Positions 18,487 to 27,579 of a DNA stretch of 64,000 nt are shown here, in pieces; position 1 is the first letter of the stretch; every line of letters begins with the position of its first letter. A model generated the notes under the pieces. It worked only from the letters and a program-made list of their open reading frames with translations, had not been told where the DNA came from and searched no databases. A program made the translations under genes and the position numbers. The DNA lies in NCBI GenBank assembly GCA_024224815.1, contig JAAENC010000353.1, forward strand, positions 1 through 64,000, given 5' to 3'. The stretch is from Chloroflexota bacterium (GTDB taxonomy: Bacteria; Chloroflexota; Anaerolineae; Anaerolineales; Villigracilaceae).

Positions 18487-19034
18487 TATTCAGGGGATAT
18501 ATAAGGAATCTAGTCTCCAGTATTACATCATTGGATTTATTTTATCACCCCTCGTAAGAATGGTTTTTTTTCGCGCATTTGCACCTCTTGGGTATGGCGT
18601 GCGTGTGATTAATTAGGATAGCTTTACTTAGGGTCTAAGGGGGGATGCTTAATTGCTCTTGTGAGGGGTGAAAAAACCGCCTGTGGTCTCGTGCCAAACC
18701 AGCCAAAGTTATATAGTATTCAGCATGTAAAACTACTAGCAATATCCATTCCAGAAAGATGCCCCGGATTTGCCTTCCTGCTTTTTCTTCTCCTTCTTTA
18801 GGAACAGTAAAGAATCATTTCCGAGACTGCTGGGGCTCTTTTGAGAAGTTTTTAAGGTGATAGGTGAGGCTGTCATTTTTCAGAAAAACTCTCTAACTGG
18901 TAGCAAGCCCAGGGTCAGGTGCGAGGCATCTTTCCGAGATGGATATCGATTATGGGGTGCAGTCATTGTGGTTGCTAAAAAGATTGCCTGAAAAGCATTC
19001 TTTTTACTCACAAAATCTTTTTAGAGGATAAAAA
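18487..19034. other. Divergent intergenic region with an inverted repeat
   Basis: This 548-nt gap separates the sensor gene from the transporter operon and must hold both promoters. TTTTATCACCCCTC (about 18540-18553) recurs inverted as GAGGGGTGAAAAAA (about 18662-18675), which could be a regulator site pair or the ends of a small mobile repeat. AGAGGA precedes the ATG at 19035. No gene is recognised. Confidence 0.4.
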
Positions 19035-20024
19035 ATGCTCAATCAGATTTTAGATGTGAAAGGTTTAGAGACGCGATTTCGTACTGACGAAGGAATCGTG
19101 CATGCTGTTAACGGTGTCTCATTTACAGTTGATGAGGGTGAGACTATCGGGATTGTAGGAGAAAGCGGATGTGGGAAAAGTGTAACAATGCTTTCTGTGC
19201 TGCGTTTAATTCCTACGCCTCCCGGGATGATTGCTGGGGGAACAGCTGAATTTTATGGGCAGGATTTGCTGAAGTTACAAGAAGAAGAAATGCGGCATAT
19301 TCGAGGGGCGCAGATCAGTATGATCTTCCAGGATCCGATGACTTCCCTTAACCCTGTGCTTACGATAGGGAAACAGCTTACAGAGCCAATGTTGCTGCAT
19401 TTGAATATGACACAAGAAAAAGCAGATGAGAAGGCTGCCGAGCTTTTAGAAATGGTTGGTATTTCTGGCGCTTCTGAGCGGCTTAAAGATTACCCTCATC
19501 AGTTTTCAGGCGGGATGCGGCAGAGGGTGATGATCGCTATGGCTCTTTCATGCAATCCAAAAGTTTTGATCGCAGATGAGCCGACAACGGCTTTAGACGT
19601 GACGATTCAGGCTCAATTTATTGATCTGGTTAAGCGTTTGCAAAAGAATTTGGGGATGGCAATTATTTGGATTACGCATGATCTTGGGGTAATTGCAGGG
19701 CTTGCTAAGCGAATGATGGTTATGTATGGGGGAAGTTTTATTGAAGAAGCGGATGTGAAAGAGTTATATGCTAATCCGCAGCACCCTTATACCATAGGCT
19801 TGCTAGGTAGTCTCCCACGCTTGGATGGAAAGCATTCGGAGCGTTTGGTGTCGATTGATGGCTTGCCTCCTGTTTTATATGAGCCACCTACATCTTGTCC
19901 TTTTGCGCCGCGTTGTGAATTTGTAATTGATAAATGTTTGAAAGAGAATCCGATTTTAGAAGAGTTTAGTCCCAAGCATCGTGTGGCATGCTGGGTTGAT
20001 ATTAGCACAGGGAGAAGCCGCTGA
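19035..20024 (+). CDS. dppD: Oligopeptide ABC transporter ATP-binding protein (DppD/OppD)
   Basis: A 329-residue ATPase for peptide import: Walker A GESGCGKS near residue 42, [10 protein letters not shown], signature [16 protein letters not shown], Walker [14 protein letters not shown], and the peptide-transporter C-terminal domain with the cysteine pattern CPFAPRCEF...CLKENP that in this family can hold an Fe-S cluster. It overlaps the next ATPase gene by 1 nt. The operon order is ATPase, ATPase, binding protein, permease, permease, unlike the binding-protein-first order common elsewhere. Whether di- or oligopeptides are carried cannot be told. Confidence 0.93.
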   Translation: MLNQILDVKGLETRFRTDEGIVHAVNGVSFTVDEGETIGIVGESGCGKSVTMLSVLRLIPTPPGMIAGGTAEFYGQDLLKLQEEEMRHIRGAQISMIFQDPMTSLNPVLTIGKQLTEPMLLHLNMTQEKADEKAAELLEMVGISGASERLKDYPHQFSGGMRQRVMIAMALSCNPKVLIADEPTTALDVTIQAQFIDLVKRLQKNLGMAIIWITHDLGVIAGLAKRMMVMYGGSFIEEADVKELYANPQHPYTIGLLGSLPRLDGKHSERLVSIDGLPPVLYEPPTSCPFAPRCEFVIDKCLKENPILEEFSPKHRVACWVDISTGRSR

Positions 20025-21004
20025 TGAGTACAGAGACCTTGCTTCATGTCGAAAATTTGAAAAAACATTTCCCTATTTACAAAGGTGTAATTCGTCGACA
20101 GGTTGGTGCCGTTCACGCTGTAGATGGTGTTGGCTTTGATATCTACAAAGGTGAGACCTTAGGATTAGTCGGCGAATCTGGCTGTGGAAAATCAACTACG
20201 GGTAGAACGATCCTACGACTTTATAAGCCAACTGCGGGGAAAATTATTTATGACGGCGTGGATTTGGCATCTTTGAGTGAGCGTGAGATGCGCAAGATGC
20301 GTCGCAAGATACAAATCATTTTCCAGGACCCTTATGCGAGTCTTAACCCTCGCAAAACTGTAGCAGATATTGTTGGGGAGCCCTTAGTTGTACATAAATT
20401 AGCAAAAGGCAAAGAAATTCAAGAACGCGTGACAGAGCTTCTTAGCTTGGTTGGGTTAAACCCAGCTTTTGCTAATAGATATCCTCATGAATTTTCTGGG
20501 GGGCAGAGGCAGAGAATTGGAATCGCGCGTGCGTTGGCTTTACAACCAGACCTTGTTATTTGTGATGAACCAATTTCAGCACTGGATGTTTCTATTCAGG
20601 CTCAGGTTATTAATCTACTAGAGGATTTACAAGAAGAATTTGGCTTGACCTATTTATTTATTGCGCATGATCTTTCTATGGTCAGACATATTAGTGATCG
20701 TGTAGCCGTTATGTATTTGGGTGTCATTGTTGAGTTAGCAGAACGAGAAGAGCTTTATGAGCGCCCGCTTCACCCGTATTCGCAGGCTTTGCTTTCGGCT
20801 GTTCCAATCCCTGATCCTGTAGCTGAAGAAAATCGCAAACGCATTCTTTTGGAGGGGGATGTGCCATCTCCTATAAATCCTCCTTCAGGATGTCGTTTTC
20901 ATACGCGTTGCCCTATAGCAGAATCCATTTGTTCAGAAGAAAGACCAGAATGGCGAGAAGTAAAGCCAAAGCATTTTGTCGCTTGCCATTTGGTAGAAGC
21001 ATAA
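20024..21004 (+). CDS. dppF: Oligopeptide ABC transporter ATP-binding protein (DppF/OppF)
   Basis: A 326-residue partner ATPase: Walker [10 protein letters not shown] near 45, [14 protein letters not shown], signature [16 protein letters not shown], Walker [14 protein letters not shown], and the C-terminal [12 protein letters not shown]...C motif of peptide transporters. Its first codon shares 1 nt with the upstream stop, implying translational coupling. The binding lipoprotein gene follows after 90 nt. Confidence 0.93.
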   Translation: MSTETLLHVENLKKHFPIYKGVIRRQVGAVHAVDGVGFDIYKGETLGLVGESGCGKSTTGRTILRLYKPTAGKIIYDGVDLASLSEREMRKMRRKIQIIFQDPYASLNPRKTVADIVGEPLVVHKLAKGKEIQERVTELLSLVGLNPAFANRYPHEFSGGQRQRIGIARALALQPDLVICDEPISALDVSIQAQVINLLEDLQEEFGLTYLFIAHDLSMVRHISDRVAVMYLGVIVELAEREELYERPLHPYSQALLSAVPIPDPVAEENRKRILLEGDVPSPINPPSGCRFHTRCPIAESICSEERPEWREVKPKHFVACHLVEA

Positions 21005-21094
21005 AGGAGGTGGTTGCCTGGCAAAAGATATTTATAGAAAGAAGTGAAAGATAGCTTGTATAAACCCTACAAATCCTTTCGAGGAGGAGAAAAA

Positions 21095-23098
21095 ATGCGT
21101 TCAAAATTACTGTTTTTACTAAGTTTGTTGATAGCTACCAGTATGGTCTTAGCCGCTTGTGCTCCCGCAGCAGCCCCTGTTGCTGAAGAGCCTGCCGATG
21201 TTGTTGCCGATGAGGCTCCCGCCGCTGAAGAACCTGCTGCTGAAGAACCTGCTGCCGCTGAAGAGCCTGCTCCTTCAGGGCCAGAGATGAAAAATCCCGA
21301 TACCTATGTGTATGTAACCTTTGGTGAACCTGAAACTATGGACCCTGCCTGGACCTATGAAACATCTGGTTCTGCGCAACAGAATAATATTTATGAAGGT
21401 ATGGTCTGGTTTAACAGAGAAGATACCGGTTCCTTTGTTCCTATTCTTGCCACTGATTGGTCAGTAAATGATGCCGGCGATGTCTGGACATTCAATATTC
21501 GAGAAGGCGTTACCTTCCACGAAGGTGGTACGCTGGAACCTCACGATGTTGCTTACTCCGTTCAACGCGCTCTGCTCCAAGACCGCATTGATGGTCCCCA
21601 CTGGATGACCCATGAAGCTTTCTTTGGTCTCTACACTGTTGAAGACTTGGCTATTGGTGACAGTGGCAAAGAATTTGCTGATCTTTCAGATGCCGAATTA
21701 GTTGCTGCATGTGAGAAAGTACAAGGTGCTGTTGTTGCTGATGATGAAGCTGGAACTGTTACCTATAACCTTGCAACCGCAACCCCTTGGTTCCTAGCCA
21801 TGTTAACCAATAACTTCTTAGCTGCTACTTACGATATGGAGTGGATGGTTGAGCAAGGTGCATGGGATGGTTCTTGTGACAATTGGGTACAGTGGCATGA
21901 CCCTCAACAGGAAGATACTGTTCTTTTCAATGTTGCTAACGGTACTGGCCCTTATATGCTTGATCACTGGACTCCCGGAGAAGAAATTGCACTGGTTGCC
22001 AACGAAAATTATTGGCGTGCTGAAGGCGATCCTATCTGGGAAGGTGGCCCAAGTGGTGTTGCTCGTATTAAAAATGTGCTCTGGAAGATTGTTGACGAAT
22101 GGGGCACTCGCCAAGCTATGTTTGAAGCCGGTGATGCAGACTTTATTACCGTCCCATCACAATATCGTCCGCAACTCGAACCAGACTATGGAATCGTCTG
22201 CGATCAGACAGGTGCTTGCGAAGACAACAGCTCTGGTAGTTATATTCAAGCCTGGACAGATCTTCCTCAGCTTGCTATGACTCCCGCACAATTCAACCAG
22301 CTAATTGATATCGAAGGTGGTAATCCCTTCGCTGGTAGTGGTGCTCTAGACGGTAACGGTATTCCTGCTGACTTCTTCCAAGATGTACATGTTCGTAGAG
22401 CATTCAGCTACTGCTTTGACTACGACGCTATGATTAATGATGCCTTGAACGGTGAAGGCATTCAATCTCAAGGTCCAATCATCGCTGGTATGCTAGGCTA
22501 TCGCGATGGCGAAGCTCCTCTGCATTCTTACGACCCTGCCAAATGTGAAGAAGAATTCAAATTAGCTGATACTGATGTCTGGGAAACCGGCTTCTATTTC
22601 CAGATGGCTTATAACACTGGCAATGATACCCGCCGCTTATCTGCTGAAATCCTCAAAGCTGGCATTGAAGCTGTCAACCCAAAATTCAATATCACAGTTG
22701 TAGGAATGCCATGGCCAGTATTGCTCAATGCTCGCCGTGCAGGCAAAATCCCGATCTATGTTGGTGGCTGGCTTGAAGATTTCCATGATCCTCACAACTG
22801 GGCACAACCCTTCTTGCACTCACAAGGCACTTATGGTCGTGTGATTAACATGAAACCAGAACTGGCCGCAGAGTTTGACGGATTGGTCGAAGAAGGCGCT
22901 GGGCTAACCGATGCTGATGAACGCCGTGCTGTTTACGAAAATATCCAACTCCGAGCACAAGAAGAAGCTACAAGCATCTGGTTGTATCAACCTGTTGGTC
23001 GAAACCACTTCCAGCAATGGATTGGCGACTACTACTACAATCCGGCGTATCCAAATAATACTTACTCCTATATTTACGCTTGGTCAAAGGGCGAGTAA
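21095..23098 (+). CDS. Peptide ABC transporter substrate-binding lipoprotein
   Basis: A 667-residue family 5 solute-binding protein. The signal peptide ends in a lipobox (VLAAC, Cys near 22) for membrane attachment, followed by an Ala/Glu/Pro-rich linker (about 23-62) that keeps the binding domain off the surface. Typical features are YVTFGEPETMDPAW at the domain start, VWTFNIREGVTFHEG, and GTGPYMLDHWTPGE. The ATG at 21095 has GGAGGAG 6-7 nt upstream; the in-frame GTG at 21044 lacks one and would bury the signal peptide. At 667 residues it is longer than the usual 500-600 of DppA/OppA proteins. Confidence 0.93.
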   Translation: MRSKLLFLLSLLIATSMVLAACAPAAAPVAEEPADVVADEAPAAEEPAAEEPAAAEEPAPSGPEMKNPDTYVYVTFGEPETMDPAWTYETSGSAQQNNIYEGMVWFNREDTGSFVPILATDWSVNDAGDVWTFNIREGVTFHEGGTLEPHDVAYSVQRALLQDRIDGPHWMTHEAFFGLYTVEDLAIGDSGKEFADLSDAELVAACEKVQGAVVADDEAGTVTYNLATATPWFLAMLTNNFLAATYDMEWMVEQGAWDGSCDNWVQWHDPQQEDTVLFNVANGTGPYMLDHWTPGEEIALVANENYWRAEGDPIWEGGPSGVARIKNVLWKIVDEWGTRQAMFEAGDADFITVPSQYRPQLEPDYGIVCDQTGACEDNSSGSYIQAWTDLPQLAMTPAQFNQLIDIEGGNPFAGSGALDGNGIPADFFQDVHVRRAFSYCFDYDAMINDALNGEGIQSQGPIIAGMLGYRDGEAPLHSYDPAKCEEEFKLADTDVWETGFYFQMAYNTGNDTRRLSAEILKAGIEAVNPKFNITVVGMPWPVLLNARRAGKIPIYVGGWLEDFHDPHNWAQPFLHSQGTYGRVINMKPELAAEFDGLVEEGAGLTDADERRAVYENIQLRAQEEATSIWLYQPVGRNHFQQWIGDYYYNPAYPNNTYSYIYAWSKGE

Positions 23099-23132
23099 TT
23101 TTCCAAGAGTGAATTGATTGACCGTAGATAGA

Positions 23133-23165
23133 AATCCTGGCAGGTCTAAAAGGCCTGTCAGGATT
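23133..23165. repeat. Dispersed palindrome, copy 2
   Basis: AATCCTGGCAGGTC pairs with GGCCTGTCAGGATT through two G-U pairs across the loop TAAAA. It matches the element at 4056-4088 and again sits about 35 nt behind a stop codon. The loss of perfect bases with retained pairing suggests selection on the hairpin. Confidence 0.7.
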
Positions 23166-23366
23166 ATCTAAAATGTGAGGGATGAAGGATTTCGCCCCGT
23201 TCTTGCCCTTGGCGTGCGTTTCGTTCATCAACATCTTCTAGCGTAATCCTGCTCACGATAAATATCTGCTTGGGTGCAATACGCAGGCCCAAATTAAGTG
23301 CGCAGCGGTTTTATATCTGAATTATTTATATTGTGTATTTGTGCTAAACATAGAGGAAGGTAGTCT

Positions 23367-24431
23367 ATGCTAAATTATATTATTCGTCGCTTGTTGATCT
23401 TGCCCTTTATTTTGGTTGGCGTAACGATGCTCGTTTTCGCGATGCTATCCATGTTGACGCCTTACGAGCGTGCATCACTATATGTTTCTGATATTCCCAA
23501 GCGTCAGGGGGCTATTGAGGACATTATAGAAAAATATGGTTTAAATGATCCCATCCACATACAGTATTGGCATTGGATGGTTGGGCACGAAGATAAAAAC
23601 ACTGGTGAAGTAAAGGGTGGTCTCTTGCGCGGTGATCTGGGGTTTTCTACAGTAGGCCATATGCCAGTGATAGAGGTAATCAAGCATCGGTTACCTGCCA
23701 CAGCAGAACTAGCTTTATTGGCAGCCATCCCGTTGATTGGTTTGGCTGTATGGATGGGTATTCAGTCTGCCGTTCATCATAATAAACTTATTGACCAAGT
23801 TTTGCGCGTATTGGCAATTATTGGCTGGTCTATCCCTACTTTTGTTTTAGGGCTTTTGCTGTTAATGTTTTTTTATGCTCAGCTAGATTGGTTCCCGCCA
23901 GAGCGTCTCTCTACATGGGCCTCACAAGTTGTGCAATCTGGCGAGTTTACGCGTTATACGCAGATGAATACAATTGATTCTTTGCTAAATTTGCGTTTTG
24001 ATATCTTTGTAGATTCTCTTAGACACTTGGTTTTGCCTGTAATTACATTGTCAGTTATTAGTTGGGCTTTCCTATTGCGTGTAACCCGCTCGTCTATGTT
24101 AGACACATTACGCCAAGATTATATGACGACTGCTCGCTCAAAGGGGTTGGGTGAAAGAACGGTGATCAAAGGCCATGCGGTGCCTAATGCGCTTATCCCT
24201 GTGATTACGGTTGGGGGTATGACCCTGATTGGCCTTTTTAATGGCGTGGTGATCACAGAAACTATCTTTAATTACCCCGGCTTAGGTAAATTTATGGCTA
24301 GTTCTGCCGCAGCGCTAGATGTGGTCTCTGTCTTGGGCATGACCTTGTTCAGTAGCTTTGTCCTGGTATTCGGAAATTTGATCGTAGATGTTTTATATGG
24401 GGTAGTTGACCCGCGCATCCGCTTGGACTAA
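23367..24431 (+). CDS. dppB: Peptide ABC transporter permease (DppB/OppB)
   Basis: A 354-residue permease beginning MLNYIIRRLLILPFILVGV, the usual start of this family. It has about six helices and the cytoplasmic EAA loop that contacts the ATPase (DTLRQDYMTTARSKGLGE near 247-264). GAGGAAGG precedes the ATG. The 268-nt gap after the binding-protein gene contains the palindrome at 23133, which may reduce permease expression relative to binding protein. Confidence 0.93.
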   Translation: MLNYIIRRLLILPFILVGVTMLVFAMLSMLTPYERASLYVSDIPKRQGAIEDIIEKYGLNDPIHIQYWHWMVGHEDKNTGEVKGGLLRGDLGFSTVGHMPVIEVIKHRLPATAELALLAAIPLIGLAVWMGIQSAVHHNKLIDQVLRVLAIIGWSIPTFVLGLLLLMFFYAQLDWFPPERLSTWASQVVQSGEFTRYTQMNTIDSLLNLRFDIFVDSLRHLVLPVITLSVISWAFLLRVTRSSMLDTLRQDYMTTARSKGLGERTVIKGHAVPNALIPVITVGGMTLIGLFNGVVITETIFNYPGLGKFMASSAAALDVVSVLGMTLFSSFVLVFGNLIVDVLYGVVDPRIRLD

Positions 24432-24442
24432 GAGGTTTCATT

Positions 24443-25420
24443 ATGACTATCATTAAAAAATTACTTAAAAATCCTACTTCACTGATAGGGGTTATCATTC
24501 TATCTTTATATATCATTATGGCAGTAGGCGCTCCTTGGATCGCGCCCATTCCTGAAAATTCTCGTGATGCCTATATGATTCCGCGCGATGGATTTAGTAC
24601 AACACCAAGCCCGCCAAGCGAAGAACATATCTTTGGCACTACAGAAGGCCAATATGATATTTTTTATGGTGTGGTTTGGGGTTCGCGCACAGCTTTTCGT
24701 ATAGGCGTTGTTATTACGCTAATAACAACGATTATAGGTGTTGTTGTGGGTGCTATATCAGGCTTTTATGGTGGTTGGGTTGATGAAATTCTGATGCGTT
24801 TGACCGAGATTTTTCAGGCTTTTCCCTTCTTGCTGGCCGCTATTACAATGACATCGGTTTTGCAAACAATTTATGGGCGAGGAGAGGCTGGGGGGCTGAT
24901 ATTTATGGCCAAGATCGTCGCTTTTCTTACTTTTGGTCAAAATCCTGCTGAAAATTTAGACCCCGTTCAGTTACAAATTCTGACAGGTATGCTAGCGATT
25001 ATTTTCTTTGGCTGGATGGGCATTGCGCGTGTGATGCGCGGCAATATTTTGGCCGTGAAGGAATTTGAATATGCTGTAGCAGCAAAAACAATTGGGGCCA
25101 GTGATATGCGAATTCTTTTCAATCACCTGCTCCCTAATGCTGTCTTTCCTATTTTGGTAATCGCTTCGATGAATATTGGCGCCTATGTGCTAACTTTTGC
25201 GGCCTTAAGCTTTTTGGGCCTTGGCGCACAACGAGGCTACGCTGATTGGGGCCAAATGATCAGCTTTGCCCGAAATTGGGTACCCTCTTTGGTTGAGCAT
25301 TGGTATATTGTTGTCTACCCAGGCGTTGCAATTATTCTTTTCGTGTTGGCGTGGAATTTGGTCGGTGACGCTCTACGCGATATTCTTGACCCACGCTTGC
25401 GAGGCAGTGGTAGTGTTTAG
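24443..25420 (+). CDS. dppC: Peptide ABC transporter permease (DppC/OppC)
   Basis: A 325-residue permease with the N-terminal helix of the OppC_N type (NPTSLIGVIILSLYIIMAVG), an outside loop of about 60 residues, about five further helices, and the EAA loop VKEFEYAVAAKTIGASD. An extra segment (about 140-180, GRGEAGGLIFMAK...NPAENLDP) lengthens one loop relative to common members. It starts 11 nt after dppB, and a strong terminator follows at 25444. Confidence 0.93.
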   Translation: MTIIKKLLKNPTSLIGVIILSLYIIMAVGAPWIAPIPENSRDAYMIPRDGFSTTPSPPSEEHIFGTTEGQYDIFYGVVWGSRTAFRIGVVITLITTIIGVVVGAISGFYGGWVDEILMRLTEIFQAFPFLLAAITMTSVLQTIYGRGEAGGLIFMAKIVAFLTFGQNPAENLDPVQLQILTGMLAIIFFGWMGIARVMRGNILAVKEFEYAVAAKTIGASDMRILFNHLLPNAVFPILVIASMNIGAYVLTFAALSFLGLGAQRGYADWGQMISFARNWVPSLVEHWYIVVYPGVAIILFVLAWNLVGDALRDILDPRLRGSGSV

Positions 25421-25443
25421 TTCCTCTTGAGTACTGTTTGTAG

Positions 25444-25475
25444 AAAAGAGCTTCTCGTAACGAGAAGTTCTTTTT
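25444..25475. terminator. Bidirectional terminator
   Basis: AAAAGAGCTTCTCG and CGAGAAGTTCTTTT form a 14-bp stem (one G-U) around a TAA loop, with T runs on both strands. It separates the peptide transporter operon from the tRNA fragment and nuclease-like gene on the other strand. Confidence 0.85.
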
Positions 25476-25480
25476 GCTTG

Positions 25481-25530
25481 TGCCCCCACGGGGTTTCGAA
25501 CCCCGATCTTGACCTTGAAAGGGTCACGTC
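25481..25530 (-). repeat. tRNA-Glu (TTC) 3' fragment
   Basis: Read on the minus strand, GACG is followed by the anticodon arm TGACC / CTTTCAA / GGTCA, a 5-nt variable loop, the T arm CGGGG / TTCGAAA / CCCCG and the acceptor strand TGGGGGC with discriminator A. A matching 5' acceptor GCCCCCA is absent; upstream bases instead encode the last codons of the DUF2779 protein. A mimic D arm (GCTC...GAGC) is there, but the G-rich D loop is not. This is most likely a partial copy, perhaps an attachment site. Confidence 0.65.
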
Positions 25531-25538
25531 TTGCTCTA

Positions 25539-26963
25539 TTAGTGAGTGAGCTGAGAAAGCTTCATAAATATTGCAACCATCGCATAAGAATCCAGCTTGC
25601 AATATGCTAAAAGAGATCTTTTCATCTTTTCGATATGTTCTTCGGGCAATTCCCCGCTTATTATCTTCCACCATGCCATCATTGCTTGGTCGCCCTTAGC
25701 TATTTCCATTTCTTTATAACTTAGCTCTGGTGCCATAACGGGGAGTACTTTTTTTATGGACCAACTGCCAAAAAAATCAGGGTGTAGATAATGTCCATCT
25801 GCTATAAAGTCCCCAAGATCATAAATTCGATGATTTAGATCTTCAAAGAAATCAGCGTATGCTGGATGAATTAGAGCTAATTCTTTATTTCTGGTTATTT
25901 CAAAGGCCTTATTCCAAACAAAAACAGTGCCTCTATCTCCAATATCTTCACGAAGTTGCTTGACTAGTGAAGTCGATGGATCGTCTTTTGTGATAGAGAG
26001 ATGTTCTGAGTGGGTGGGTTCTTCCTGATCTGAATCGAGTTTATGAAGTGAATATTGAAAAACCACTTGTTGTTGTGGATGATATCCATCAAAAAGCGGT
26101 ATAGCAGCGAGAAAGCTTTCATAATCCAAGAAATATAGCGGATATTCAAAGTGTTCAAATTCTCGCTGAATCGCTGCCTTATCGATATATTCTTTCTTCG
26201 CAATAGCAACATCAACTATTTTTCGTTGTTTCTCATTTAGGGGGAATGCAGAAGGAACATCTTCAATATTACGTATCCCCTTTTCCAATAATTGACGTTT
26301 TTTCTTTTCAGAAATCCTCGGAATATTGTAAATTGAATAGTCTGGGAGATCGGGGTGACAAAGATTAAGGCAAGGGCAACTTTTTGGCTTATAGCAACCT
26401 TGAATTCCCTCGGACGAATCAGACAAGGCAACTTTAAGTGCCTCTTCTCTCTTTATCTCAATCTCTGAGAGATGAGCATGCACTTTCTCAGTAATATCGT
26501 CGGCTACAAATAGATTTTCAATTTCCAAAACCGAAGTACGCACATAATCTTTTTTCAAATGAAGAATATAGACATGATCTACCGTGATGTGCTTGTTTAG
26601 GATGAAATATTGAAAAGCTGCATCAGAAATAAATTCGGTTTTATTTCTTGTACTGCTTTTAATTTCGTAAAGATCATAGGAGTCGCTCTTCGGCTTGTAG
26701 ACTAAGCCATCTGTTCTGGCTAAAAAGGCTTTGTCTAAAAAGGTGTCTTGAAATTGAACGCTTTCCCTTTCCTTTGCATTGACAACATATTTTTCAAGAT
26801 AAATCTGAGCTTCTTCTTCAACCTCGTACCCCTGATTTATTGTATGAAGCTCAAACTCGCTTGGGCTCTGATCGCTATGCCTATGTTTATGTGTCCATAA
26901 ATGAAGCGGAGCATCCAGAAAAAGCTGGTAATCTGATTTTGTGATAGTAAGCTGATTGTCCAT
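25539..26963 (-). CDS. DUF2779 protein with Cas4/RecB-like nuclease features
   Basis: A 474-residue protein. The N-terminal half resembles a PD-(D/E)xK nuclease of the Cas4/RecB kind: the start SDYQLFLDAPLHLW, an active-site-like segment YDLYEIKSSTRNK (about 98-110), and the cysteine cluster CPCLNLCH (about 201-208), possibly an Fe-S site. The second half is the DUF2779 domain, FEYPLYFLDYESFLAAIPLFDG (acidic YFLDYE motif), ending in LLAYCKLDSYAM, which looks like a DnaQ-type exonuclease core. Two nuclease-like modules in one chain suggest a DNA or RNA repair or defence role; that is inference. No ribosome site precedes the ATG; a TATGAT box lies 6 nt upstream. Confidence 0.8.
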   Translation of the reverse strand: MDNQLTITKSDYQLFLDAPLHLWTHKHRHSDQSPSEFELHTINQGYEVEEEAQIYLEKYVVNAKERESVQFQDTFLDKAFLARTDGLVYKPKSDSYDLYEIKSSTRNKTEFISDAAFQYFILNKHITVDHVYILHLKKDYVRTSVLEIENLFVADDITEKVHAHLSEIEIKREEALKVALSDSSEGIQGCYKPKSCPCLNLCHPDLPDYSIYNIPRISEKKKRQLLEKGIRNIEDVPSAFPLNEKQRKIVDVAIAKKEYIDKAAIQREFEHFEYPLYFLDYESFLAAIPLFDGYHPQQQVVFQYSLHKLDSDQEEPTHSEHLSITKDDPSTSLVKQLREDIGDRGTVFVWNKAFEITRNKELALIHPAYADFFEDLNHRIYDLGDFIADGHYLHPDFFGSWSIKKVLPVMAPELSYKEMEIAKGDQAMMAWWKIISGELPEEHIEKMKRSLLAYCKLDSYAMVAIFMKLSQLTH

Positions 26964-26969
26964 AGGCTT

Positions 26970-26975
26970 ATCATA
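26970..26975 (-). promoter_or_regulatory. Putative -10 box for a leaderless DUF2779 mRNA
   Basis: TATGAT on the minus strand is followed by AAGCCT and then the ATG at 26963. There is no Shine-Dalgarno sequence. No good -35 box was found. Confidence 0.35.
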
Positions 26976-27579
26976 TCAGAAATGAGAAAATGCCCGGAAC
27001 ATATACTGACTACAGAGTGCCTAAATTACAAGATATAAATGATTTTGTGAAGCGAAGCAATCGCATTTGAAATGCTTGCCTGAATCTCTTTGCTGATAAT
27101 AAGGGCTTCCGGGATATAGATTCCGGATTAATCTGCTGACCGATAGCTAAGCTCTCTGCTACACCGAATCCACGCGCGGATCCTGAGCTTGCTCGGCATG
27201 AAATAACATCGTCAACACCCGAAATATGTACCCTGCCCACTTCTGCCCCGCCCGAACAATTTCTAGGCTAAGAGCATCATCCCCGCGTAATTTTTCCCTA
27301 TGCCAAAAATAACGATTTTATTCATAAAATCAGGGGCTTTAAAAAGTAATTTTCTACTCAATAGCAGATGTGAATTGTGATGATTTCAAAAGCTTATTTT
27401 TCTTAGGTGTATCAAGAAGTTGACGTGACATTTGCGCCGCAATCCTATGACGTTTGCCTCTGTTCATATATCCTAACTGACTTACAATTAGCGAAAGAAT
27501 CATTGTGAAATTTATTACAATAGGTTTCAAGTAAAGAGTAATATTTCCTGAAAGCAAGTGTAAAAAAGGGTATTTGTCT
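26976..27579. other. Intergenic region upstream of the hydrogenase operon
   Basis: About 600 nt without a recognised gene. Two minus-strand frames (27010-27240 and 27354-27557) lack family motifs and good ribosome sites and are treated as chance. A TTGACG (27420) and a TACAAT (27516) are isolated promoter-like words without proper spacing. The hydrogenase promoter is expected here but could not be pinned down. Confidence 0.4.

Noticed and set aside
21044-21094. Upstream GTG start of the binding lipoprotein
   Set aside because: It lacks a ribosome site and would put 17 residues before the lipoprotein signal; GGAGGAG supports 21095.
25481-25560. Functional tRNA-Glu on the minus strand
   Set aside because: A weak 5' acceptor (GCTTTCT, three G-U pairs) and a mimic D arm exist, but the D loop lacks its G pair, extra bases separate the arms and the region codes for the DUF2779 C-terminus.
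27010-27240. 76-aa minus-strand ORF upstream of hoxF
   Set aside because: No motif, no ribosome site and irregular composition.
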